A stretch of DNA of 19,575 nt from Thermoanaerobacteraceae bacterium. GTDB lineage: Bacteria; Bacillota; Desulfotomaculia; Desulfotomaculales; Ammonificaceae. A program made the translations under genes and the position numbers. The stretch is taken from the NCBI GenBank assembly GCA_030016455.1, contig JASEJH010000003.1:1-19575 (forward strand), in the 5' to 3' direction. Under the pieces are notes generated by a model. That model did no database searches, was not told the DNA's origin, and saw only the letters and a list, made by a program, of their open reading frames with translations. Of the stretch, positions 7,842-14,356 are shown one piece after another (position 1 is the stretch's first letter; each line of letters opens with the position of its first letter).

Positions 7842-8000
7842 ATGGAGGGGCCGCGCCGCGCCGGCGACCCGGCGGTGTTAGTAGCGTCGTCGCGGCGGAT
7901 CAAGGAGGCTCTCGGCTGGCGGCCGCGCTACGGAGAGCTGGAAACGATTATCCGGACGGCCTGGGAGTGGCGTCTAAGACATCCTGAGGGGTATGGATAA
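7842..8000 (+). pseudogene. galE: 3' remnant of UDP-glucose 4-epimerase (galE)
   Basis: Fifty-two codons read [15 protein letters not shown] then [15 protein letters not shown] and [14 protein letters not shown] before the stop. This matches the last ~50 residues of GalE-type short-chain dehydrogenase/epimerases (R-x-GDPA-x-LVA-S, LGW-x-P-x-Y, IV-x-TAW-W, HP-x-GY). The first ~280 residues, including the NAD-binding fold and the YxxxK catalytic pair, are absent, and no similarity is seen upstream of the ATG at 7842. It is therefore a non-functional relic. Its stop codon runs straight into a 7-bp repeat array. Confidence 0.78.
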
Positions 8001-8045
8001 AAGTTCTAAGTTCTAAGTTGGTTCGGCGTTCGGTGTGCGGCGTGG
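8000..8045 (+). repeat. short degenerate 7-bp repeat array after the galE remnant
   Basis: AAGTTCT occurs twice, then decays through AAGTTGG, TTCGGCG, TTCGGTG and TGCGGCG, keeping a period of seven bases. It belongs to the same TTC-core family as the arrays further right. Confidence 0.55.
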
Positions 8046-8085
8046 CACCAAGCTGATCCTGCGCACAGGCGGTGTCGCGAATTCC

Positions 8086-8114
8086 TTGACATTTAGCCGG
8101 CAGGTAAATATGCT
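8086..8114 (+). promoter_or_regulatory. sigma-A-type promoter for hisF-murJ
   Basis: A perfect TTGACA is followed after exactly 17 bases by TATGCT. The predicted start near 8121 leaves a leader of about 77 bases before the hisF GTG. A small hairpin is possible in this leader (GGAG-CGT pairing with ACG-CTCC). Confidence 0.75.
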
Positions 8115-8197
8115 TTCCTTAAAGCAACGAGCATTCTTACGCAGGAGCGTTCGAGATTGACGCCTCCGTTAACTAAGGTTGAAAGGGGAACCAAACG

Positions 8198-8962
8198 GTG
8201 CAAACAGTGCGGATTATGCCCTGCCTTGACGTGAAGGACGGCCGCGTGGTGAAAGGCGTTCACTTCGTGAACCTGCGGGACGCCGGCGACCCCGTGGCCT
8301 GCGCCGAAGCCTACTGTGCCGCGGGCGCGGACGAACTGGCGTTTCTCGACATTACGGCGACGCTGGAAAACCGCAAGACAATGCTCGACGTCGTCCGCCG
8401 GGTGGCGGCGGTAACCACGGTGCCCTTCACCGTGGGCGGCGGCATCGCAAGCACGGCCGACGCGGAGGCGGTGCTCGCCGCCGGGGCAAACCGGGTTTCC
8501 GTCGGCACCGCCGGCTTTCTAAACCCTGACCTAGTCACTGAACTGGCGAACAGGTTCGGCCCCGAGCGGGTGGTGGTGGCGATTGACGTGGACCACAACC
8601 CGGTGCTTCCCTCCGGCTACGAGGTTTACATCGCGGGCGGCACGAAACCGACGGGCAAAGACGCCGTCGCCTGGGCCCGGGAGGCGGAGGCCCGCGGCGC
8701 GGGGATCATCCTCCCCACCAGCAAGGCCTGCGACGGCGCCAAAACCGGCTACGACATCCCCTTGCTGAAAGCCCTCAAGGCCGCCGTGGCGGTGTCCATC
8801 GTGGCTTCGGGCGGTGCCGGAAAACCCGAGCACTTCTTAGAGGCCGCCCGCGACGGCGGTGCCGACATCCTGCTCGCGGCCTCGGTGTTTCACTTCGGCG
8901 AGATTAAAATCCCGGAACTGAAAGCGTACCTGGCCGCAAACGGCGTGCCTGTGGCGCAGTAG
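8198..8962 (+). CDS. hisF: imidazole glycerol phosphate synthase subunit HisF
   Basis: HisF is the cyclase half of the HisFH enzyme. It uses ammonia from HisH to close the imidazole ring of histidine and releases AICAR. The (beta/alpha)8 barrel is complete at 254 residues. Both catalytic acids are present: Asp11 in CLDVKDGRVVKG and Asp130 in VVVAIDVDH. The phosphate-binding loops TVGGGIAS and SGGAGKPEHF are also present. The loop that usually reads LLTSMDRDG reads ILPTSKACDGAKTGYD here, probably a lineage variant. The start is GTG with AAAGGGG upstream. No hisH or other his gene is in the window, so it lies outside any visible his operon. It is followed 20 bases later by murJ and shares the promoter at 8086. 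Confidence 0.93.
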   Translation: MQTVRIMPCLDVKDGRVVKGVHFVNLRDAGDPVACAEAYCAAGADELAFLDITATLENRKTMLDVVRRVAAVTTVPFTVGGGIASTADAEAVLAAGANRVSVGTAGFLNPDLVTELANRFGPERVVVAIDVDHNPVLPSGYEVYIAGGTKPTGKDAVAWAREAEARGAGIILPTSKACDGAKTGYDIPLLKALKAAVAVSIVASGGAGKPEHFLEAARDGGADILLAASVFHFGEIKIPELKAYLAANGVPVAQ

Positions 8963-8982
8963 GACGGAGCGCGAGTAATCCG

Positions 8983-10554
8983 ATGAGCACCGGTAGGATT
9001 GTCGCCCGGGCCACGGTTTTGATCCTGGCGCTTTCGCTGCTGTCCCGCCTCCTGGGCCTGGGCCGGGAAATGGCCATCGCCTACGGCTTCGGCACTACCG
9101 GGACGGCCGACGCCTTTTTCGTAGCCTACACCATTCCGTACGTCTTCTACGGCGTGGTGGGCGTGGCGCTGACAACGGTGATTGTACCGGTCTTCGCCGA
9201 CTATGCCGCCGCGGGCCGCCGGGAGGAAGCCTGGCGGGTGCTGAGCCTGGTGATCAACGTCTCTTTCGCGGTGATGGCGGTCCTGGCCCTGCTGGGGGCG
9301 GCGGGGTCGCCCTTCATCGCGCGGACGCTGGGCGCGGGTTTTCCGCCGGAGACCATGGAACTGGCTGCCGACCTGACGGCGGTGATGATGCCCGCCATCA
9401 TTTTTATGACCATTGCCGGGATCTTCGCCGGCATCCTTAACGCCAACCAGGTCTTCGGGCCGCCGGCACTCGGGCCGGCGACGATGAACGTGATGATCAT
9501 CGCGGGCGCCCTGGTGGGGGCCGGGTGGTGGGGGGTTTACGGTCTGGCCGCCGGCGCCGTTGCCGGAGCAACCGCCTTCGCCCTGGTGCAACTGCCGGCG
9601 CTGCGGTACGTCGGTTTCCGGTACAGTCTCTCCTTCGACCTCCGCCACCCCGAGGTGCGCCGGGTGGTCGCCCTGATGCTCCCGGTAATTCTGGCTTCCG
9701 GGATCATGCAGTTGTACACGCTGATTGACTGGCGGCTGGCGTCGGGCCTAGCCGAAGGGAGCATCGCGGCGCTGAACTACGCCAATAAGCTCATGAACCT
9801 GCCCCAGGGGCTCTTTGTCACGGCCGTGACCACAGCCATCTTCCCCACTCTCAGCCGCCTGATCGCCGAGGAGCGCCGGGCGGACATGGCCGCGGCTCTG
9901 CAGCGGGCGGTCAAGGTGGTTCTGCTACTCGGGATCCCGGGCGCCGTGGGGCTGATCCTGCTCCGCGAGCCCATCGTGACGCTGCTCTTTGAACGCGGCG
10001 CCTTCGACGCCCGGGCTACGGGAATGACCGCGAGCGCGCTTTTGTTCTACGCCGTCGGCCTGGCGGGGCTGTGCCTCAACCTGCCCCTGACCCGGGGGTT
10101 TTTCGCGATGAAGGACACCCGGACCCCGCTGCTCATCGCCGGGTTCACGGTGGTAGTGAAGCTCGCCCTCAGCCTGATGCTGGTGCGCGTCCTGCAGCAC
10201 GCCGGCCTGGCGCTGGCAACCTCGCTTACCGTACTTTTGAACATGTTCATTCTTTCCCTGCTGCTCCGGCGGCGGTTGCCGGAACTCTTCGACCGGGCCT
10301 TCTTCCGCTTCGTCGCCGGGACCGCCGCGGCGGCGGCGGTAATGGGGGTTGGCGTCTTCATGCTGGACGCATTCCTGGCCGCCCGCCTGGCCGCCGGGAG
10401 CCTGGCGCTGATGGTCCGGGTCGGGCTGGACATCGCCGCCGGGGCGCTCCTCTTCGGCGCCGCCGGCCTGGTGCTGCGCCTGGACGAACTCGGGTACATC
10501 CTGCACACGCTTTTTGGACTCTTCCATCGCCGTGCGGGCACGGTCCTGAAATAG
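8983..10554 (+). CDS. murJ: lipid II flippase MurJ (MviN family)
   Basis: This polytopic membrane protein of the MOP superfamily moves the lipid II precursor across the cytoplasmic membrane for peptidoglycan synthesis. The N-terminus is typical: SRLLGLGREMAIAYGFGTTG then TADAFFVAYTIPY, with conserved Arg22, Arg28 and Asp43. About 14 hydrophobic helices follow, with family blocks such as LNYANKLMNLPQGLF and LLFERGAFDARATG. The length of 523 is normal. The start is ATG with only a distant GGAG, so expression may depend on coupling to hisF, which ends 20 bases upstream. Together with the penicillin-binding protein at the left end, the window supplies two steps of wall synthesis. The gene converges with the YyaL-type gene. 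Confidence 0.93.
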   Translation: MSTGRIVARATVLILALSLLSRLLGLGREMAIAYGFGTTGTADAFFVAYTIPYVFYGVVGVALTTVIVPVFADYAAAGRREEAWRVLSLVINVSFAVMAVLALLGAAGSPFIARTLGAGFPPETMELAADLTAVMMPAIIFMTIAGIFAGILNANQVFGPPALGPATMNVMIIAGALVGAGWWGVYGLAAGAVAGATAFALVQLPALRYVGFRYSLSFDLRHPEVRRVVALMLPVILASGIMQLYTLIDWRLASGLAEGSIAALNYANKLMNLPQGLFVTAVTTAIFPTLSRLIAEERRADMAAALQRAVKVVLLLGIPGAVGLILLREPIVTLLFERGAFDARATGMTASALLFYAVGLAGLCLNLPLTRGFFAMKDTRTPLLIAGFTVVVKLALSLMLVRVLQHAGLALATSLTVLLNMFILSLLLRRRLPELFDRAFFRFVAGTAAAAAVMGVGVFMLDAFLAARLAAGSLALMVRVGLDIAAGALLFGAAGLVLRLDELGYILHTLFGLFHRRAGTVLK

Positions 10555-10670
10555 GGCCGGGCTTTTCACGAAGCCTAGCGGAGCGGTGCGGCCGGAGAAA
10601 TGCGCACCCTTGCCGGAAAAAGGATTCTCCCTGTATATCAACACCGCGCGAAAACCACCGGTTTAAAGTG

Positions 10671-12431
10671 TCAACTGAGCGTGGGCCGCAGGAGCCGGGT
10701 GAGTTCCGCCGGATTGCAGGCCGGGGAAAGCGTCGTCGCCCCCCGTGAGACCACGGCGTACGGCTCCTTGCGGGGCTCCGGCCCGGCGGCCATAAGCACC
10801 GCGGTGTCCTTGACCGTGACCAGGCGCACGGTCTTGGCGGGAACGTAGGTGGCCAGCGCGCGGCGGTGCAGGGCCCCGGTACGCTTGTCCTCCCGCTTTC
10901 CCACCACGGTCACGCAGGTCCACGGCTCAAGCGCCTCCCAGACCGCCAGGGCAAAGCTCGCCCCGGCCAGGCCCTCCCGCTCGAAGACCGGTGCCAGCGC
11001 CTTCAACGCCCCGCAGGCCGCCTCGCGGTAGCGGTTTTCTCCGGAAAGCGCAGCCAGCTCCAGCAGCCAGCGTGCCGCCGCGCCGTTGCCGCCCACTTGC
11101 TTGAGCGGCACCGCCAGTTCGCCGACCGCGCCCGGATCGGGTTTCCCGTCGTAAAAGGCGCCGTCCGGAGCTATCAGTTCCGTCAGGCAGAACTCGGCCA
11201 GCTTCGCCGACCGTTCCAGCCAGGCCCGGTCGCCGGTACCGCTGTATAGGGCCAAGCAGGCGTGCCCGAAGGCGGTCTGGTCGGCCAGGCGCCCGAAGAG
11301 AGCCGGCCCTCCGGCGTCGAAATAGTGGGCCATCCCTCTTTCCTCCCGGTACGCTTTCTCCCACAGCACCCCGGCCGTTTTCACCGCCCGCCGCTGCCAC
11401 TGGTCCTCGTCCAGCGCCCAGGTGGCAAGTGCAAGCGCCCGCGCGAGCGCTGCGTTCTGGTTGGTGAAAACGGTGCGGTCTACGTAGGGAGGTTTCCAGC
11501 GGCGCCGCTCGGCGTACGAAAGCTTGTAGTACTCTTCGTCGGCGTCCTGGCTCCCGGCCCAGGTGCCGTCGGGGTTGAGCAGGTGCCGCTCCAGGTAGGA
11601 GAGGACGTCGTGCACCACGTCGGCAAAGCGCAGCTCGCCCGTGATCTGGAAGGCCCGGAGGTATACAAAAAGCAGCGCGGCGTTGTCGCCCAGGATCTTC
11701 TCGTACTGCGGAACCGTCCAGTCGCGAGTCGTGCAATACCGGAAAAAGCCGCCCTCCTCGGCGTCGTACATCCCGGCCCCGGCCATCGTCATCAGGGTCT
11801 TGGTCGCGATTTCAAGGCACTCTGCATCGCCGCCGGCATGGGCGGTGTGCAGCGCTAGCTCCAGGAGTTGGGGGAACGGAAACTTCGCCTCCCGGCCAAA
11901 ACCGGTGTAAACCTGGTCGTAGGCCCGCTTCAACGCAGCGACGGTCCGCGTGTAAGGGGTGAGGTCCAGTGTTTCCGCCGGCGGCGGTTCAGGTGCTTTC
12001 TCCCGGACCTTGGCCTCCGCCCGGCGGAACTCCTCCCGCTTTTCACGCCAGACCCTGGCCACTTCCTCCAGAGCCTGCTTCAACTGTTCCGGCGGAACGT
12101 AGGTGCCGCCGGTGATCACCCGCCCGGAAGGCGTCAGGATCGCCGTCGTGGGGTAGCCGCCCCGGTGGTAGCGTTCACTCACGTCGGGACGGCGGTCGGG
12201 GTCCACCCGCACCGGGACAAACTTTTCGTTCAAGAGCGCAATCACTCCGGGGTCCGAATAGCTGGTTTCGTCCATGAGCTGGCACTGGCGGCACCAGCCT
12301 CCGGTGATCGCCAGGAAGACCGGCTTGTCCTCTACCAGCGCCTCCGCAAAAGCCTCGTCCCCCCAGGGGCGCCAGTTTACCTCCCGGGCGCGGTTCGGCC
12401 GGGGCGAAAAACGGAACTCCTCCTTCTGCAC
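10671..12431 (-). CDS. thioredoxin-domain protein of the YyaL/SSP411 (DUF255) family
   Basis: The N-terminal 120 residues form a thioredoxin-like domain. It opens with VNWRPWGDEAFAEA and has a redox motif W-C-R-Q-C (Cys47, Cys50), then RVDPDRRPDV, GGYPTT (cis-Pro94) and the GGTYVPP segment. The rest resembles the helical (alpha/alpha)6 barrel seen in glycosidases, including the block AGAGMYDAEEGGFFRYCTTR. Members usually carry S-T-C-H-W-C-H-V-M-E and run to about 650-700 residues; this one is 586 and has a changed active-site context. The cellular role of the family is unclear. The start is GTG with AGGGGGAG about 7 bases upstream. It lies downstream of the metallohydrolase gene, separated by an inverted-repeat element. 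Confidence 0.85.
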   Translation of the reverse strand: MQKEEFRFSPRPNRAREVNWRPWGDEAFAEALVEDKPVFLAITGGWCRQCQLMDETSYSDPGVIALLNEKFVPVRVDPDRRPDVSERYHRGGYPTTAILTPSGRVITGGTYVPPEQLKQALEEVARVWREKREEFRRAEAKVREKAPEPPPAETLDLTPYTRTVAALKRAYDQVYTGFGREAKFPFPQLLELALHTAHAGGDAECLEIATKTLMTMAGAGMYDAEEGGFFRYCTTRDWTVPQYEKILGDNAALLFVYLRAFQITGELRFADVVHDVLSYLERHLLNPDGTWAGSQDADEEYYKLSYAERRRWKPPYVDRTVFTNQNAALARALALATWALDEDQWQRRAVKTAGVLWEKAYREERGMAHYFDAGGPALFGRLADQTAFGHACLALYSGTGDRAWLERSAKLAEFCLTELIAPDGAFYDGKPDPGAVGELAVPLKQVGGNGAAARWLLELAALSGENRYREAACGALKALAPVFEREGLAGASFALAVWEALEPWTCVTVVGKREDKRTGALHRRALATYVPAKTVRLVTVKDTAVLMAAGPEPRKEPYAVVSRGATTLSPACNPAELTRLLRPTLS

Positions 12432-12464
12432 CGGTATCTCCCCCTCAGTTCGCTTTTTCCGAAT

Positions 12465-12553
12465 AAAAAAGAGACAGGCTACTTTTCACCCAAAAGCTGC
12501 TCCCCGGAACCGGCCCCTGAATACTTCCCCAATAAGTAGCCTGTCCCCTTTTT
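12465..12553. repeat. inverted-repeat element between the metallohydrolase and YyaL-type genes (terminator or REP/MITE-like)
   Basis: AAAAAGAGACAGGCTACTT on the left and AAGTAGCCTGTCCCCTTTTT on the right (12534-12553) are inverted repeats with a single mismatch, separated by roughly 50 bases. Read on the minus strand, the element begins just after the metallohydrolase stop and ends in six T residues, so it could act as a terminator. The long arms, long loop and near-symmetry also fit a REP-like palindrome or a small non-autonomous element. No transposase is nearby. Confidence 0.65.
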
Positions 12554-12555
12554 CT

Positions 12556-13185
12556 CTACCAGTCGGCCGTCAAAAAGGGGTTCTGCGCGCGCTCCTCCCC
12601 GATGGTGGTCGCCGGGCCGTGGCCCGGGTAGACCACCGTCTCGTCCGGCAGGGACAGCAGGCGCTCCTTGATGGACCGGAGCAACTGCTGGAGGCTTCCG
12701 CCCGGGAAATCCGTCCGCCCCACCGAACCCGCAAAAAGCGTATCCCCGCTGAAAACTGCCCCGCCGCCGGCAAAGGAAACGCTGCCGGGCGTGTGTCCCG
12801 GCGTGTGGCGCACCTCAAGGGCGAGCTTCCCGATTTCAATCACGTCCCCGTCCTTCAGTTCACCGTCGGGAGGGCCCGCCGTGTACCCGGCGCCGAAATA
12901 CAGCGAGAGGTTCAATGCCGCATCGGTCAGCATCGGCGCGTCGGCGCGGTGCACCAGCACCTTCGCGGCGGTCGCCCGCCGCAGCGCCGCCGCGGCCCCG
13001 GTGTGGTCGGCGTGGCCGTGGGTGAGCAGGATGAAGCGGAGTGTAAAACCTTCGGCGGCGGCCGCCTTCAGGATCCGCTCCCCTTCCGCTCCGGGGTCCA
13101 CCACCGCCGCCGCCTTCGTCTCCGGACAACCGACGATGTACGCGTTGGTCTGCAATTCTCCTACCACAAGGGTTTTAATAAACAA
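12556..13185 (-). CDS. metallo-beta-lactamase-fold hydrolase, glyoxalase II-like (YqgX family)
   Basis: The zinc-binding set is complete: H-x-H-x-D-H in THGHADHTG (His56, His58, Asp60, His61), His131 in GHTPGS, Asp148 in SGDTLF and His189 in PGHGP. The 209-residue length fits the compact glyoxalase-II-like group that lacks the large glutathione-binding C-terminal domain. The physiological thioester is not known; detoxification of methylglyoxal adducts is one possibility. The start is TTG, with a strong AAAGGAGG about 6-7 bases upstream. In related Clostridia this gene commonly follows dtd, as here, except that a broken hicB and repeat arrays now separate the two. Confidence 0.92.
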   Translation of the reverse strand: MFIKTLVVGELQTNAYIVGCPETKAAAVVDPGAEGERILKAAAAEGFTLRFILLTHGHADHTGAAAALRRATAAKVLVHRADAPMLTDAALNLSLYFGAGYTAGPPDGELKDGDVIEIGKLALEVRHTPGHTPGSVSFAGGGAVFSGDTLFAGSVGRTDFPGGSLQQLLRSIKERLLSLPDETVVYPGHGPATTIGEERAQNPFLTADW

Positions 13186-13200
13186 GGCGCTCCTCCTTTA

Positions 13201-13440
13201 AAGCTCAAAATGATAGACCCTTGAGGTCGGTTCACGGTTCAGGGATAGACTTTGGGGTCCGTTCAAGGTTCAGGGTTCAAGGTTCAAGCTTAAAGTGATG
13301 GACCTTAGGGGTCCGTTCACGGTTCACAGTTCACGGTTCACAGTTCACGGTTCACGGTTCACGGTTCAGGCTTATGGGATGGACTTTGGGGTCCGTTCGG
13401 CGTTCTACGTTCAACGTTCGAATCAGGAAACGAAACGTTA
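13201..13440 (+). repeat. modular array of 7-bp repeats with interspersed GGAC..GTCC spacers
   Basis: Runs of the heptamer GGTTCAC and variants (AGTTCAC, GGTTCAA, GCGTTCT) alternate with four copies of a spacer resembling GGACTTTGGGGTCC, at about 13216, 13248, 13300 and 13381. The longest heptamer run is about eight units, following the third spacer. The plus strand can be read as a repeated SRFTVHG peptide, but this follows from 7 x 3 = 21 bases and is not treated as a gene. The stretch between the metallohydrolase start and the broken hicB holds nothing else I can identify. Confidence 0.85.
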
Positions 13441-13496
13441 TTCTCTTCCGAGCAAAAGAACTCTGATTACCTCAGAATCAGACAACACCGGAAGCG

Positions 13497-13750
13497 TCAC
13501 CTGGCCTCGACCTCAAACGACGAAGTGAATTTTTCTTCCCGAAGCGCAAACTTCAGGTCCTCCAAGAGGCCAAGTTCTCTGGCATTTTCGAGGTATAGTG
13601 TTACAGCTTCCTTCAGGTTGGCAAGCGCTTCTTCGATGGTATCCCCGGCACTGGCCACACCGAGTTCCGGGCATTTTGAGACGTAGCCGCATTTCTCTTT
13701 CCAGATCAGGGTGCGACGGCCACCCCTCTGGTAAGGTTAAACCGGCTCAA
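13497..13750 (-). pseudogene. HicB-family antitoxin gene with a one-base frameshift near its start
   Basis: A TTG at 13750, nine bases after a strong AAGGAGG, opens MSRFNLTRG and then runs into a stop at 13706-13708. A second frame continues with GGRRTLIWKEKCGYV, then KCPELGVASAGDTIEEALAN and LKEAVTLYLE, ending at 13497. That is a clear HicB/UPF0150 protein. Adding one G to the GGGG run near 13720 joins the two into a normal protein of about 84 residues. The second frame has no standard start codon of its own. Either the gene is dead by a homopolymer slip, or the base is a sequencing error, or frameshifting occurs. No hicA is adjacent; repeat arrays flank it on both sides. Confidence 0.78.
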
Positions 13751-13774
13751 GTTTATTCTCCTCCTTTTAACATC

Positions 13775-13863
13775 CAGCGTTCGACGTTCTGCGTTCTGCG
13801 TTCTACGTTCGACGTTTTAAGTTCTACCTCTTTCCTTCTGGCTTCTGGCTTCTGACTTCTGAC
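13775..13863 (+). repeat. two adjoining 7-bp repeat arrays upstream of the broken hicB
   Basis: The first part repeats GCGTTCT/ACGTTCG and the second part repeats CTTCTGG/CTTCTGA, both with a period of seven and TTC in the same register. Together they fill most of the gap between the hicB relic and dtd. Confidence 0.8.
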
Positions 13864-13878
13864 CCGTAAATCCAGCCC

Positions 13879-14328
13879 CTAAGTCCTCGCCTGCGATTCC
13901 AGCAGGATCGTCACCGGCCCTTCGTTTGCGATTTCCACCAGCATCCGCGCCTGGAAACGCCCCTCCGCGGTCACCACGCCCCGGGCGTTCAGCTCCGCGA
14001 TGAAACGCCGGTAAAGCGGTTCGGCCTCGTCCGGCGGCGCGGCCCCGGTGAAGCTCGGGCGGCGCCCGCGGCGGCAGTCTCCGTAAAGCGTAAACTGGGA
14101 AACCACCAGCACCGCGCCCCCCACGTCGAGCACCGAACGGTTGAGCTTCCCTTCCCGGTCCTCGAAAATCCGCAGGTGGGCGATTTTCTCGGCCAGGTAC
14201 TGCGCGTCGGCCGGGGTGTCGCCCTTCCTCACCCCTAACAGCACCACCAGGCCCGGCCCGATGCTGGAAAACGTCTGCCCGTCAATGTAAACCGCGCCGC
14301 GCGCCACGCGCTGCACTACCGCTTTCAT
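13879..14328 (-). CDS. dtd: D-aminoacyl-tRNA deacylase
   Basis: DTD hydrolyses D-amino acids (and glycine mischarged onto tRNA-Ala) from tRNA in the cytoplasm, protecting translation. All 149 residues match the family. The SQFTLYGD motif (77-84) and the cross-subunit NEGPVT motif with Gly-cisPro (135-140) build the active site of the homodimer, and the MKAVVQRV opening is typical. The start is ATG. The best ribosome-binding site, AAGGA about 6-7 bases upstream, falls inside the short 7-bp repeat array between relA and dtd. Its stop is followed by repeat arrays. It lies directly downstream of relA, the usual order in Clostridia and Bacilli, so the two are probably cotranscribed. Confidence 0.95.
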   Translation of the reverse strand: MKAVVQRVARGAVYIDGQTFSSIGPGLVVLLGVRKGDTPADAQYLAEKIAHLRIFEDREGKLNRSVLDVGGAVLVVSQFTLYGDCRRGRRPSFTGAAPPDEAEPLYRRFIAELNARGVVTAEGRFQARMLVEIANEGPVTILLESQART

Positions 14329-14330
14329 TA

Positions 14331-14352
14331 TTCATCCTTCATCCTTCATCTT
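14331..14352 (-). repeat. three-copy 7-bp repeat between relA and dtd that supplies the dtd ribosome-binding site
   Basis: On the minus strand AGATGAA is followed by two copies of GGATGAA. The last AAGGA lies at Shine-Dalgarno distance from the dtd ATG. The same heptamer occurs within recJ. Confidence 0.75.
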
Positions 14353-14356
14353 TACC

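Noticed and set aside
10585..10608. GGTGCG/CGCACC hairpin between convergent murJ and the YyaL-type gene
   Set aside because: The stem is short with a 12-base loop and no T-run on either strand; too weak to call a terminator.
13201..13440. Could the repeats be a CRISPR array?
   Set aside because: The units are 7 bp and contiguous, with no 30-40 bp unique spacers and no cas genes.
13295..13528. Plus-strand open frame encoding repeated SRFTVHG
   Set aside because: The peptide periodicity follows from the 7-bp DNA repeat (three units per 21 bases). No ribosome-binding site is seen, and the frame runs into the antisense of the hicB relic.
13598..13855. Plus-strand open frame ending in FNIQRSTFCVLRSTFDVL
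   Set aside because: It is antisense to the hicB relic and then reads a heptamer array; the repeat peptide is a by-product.
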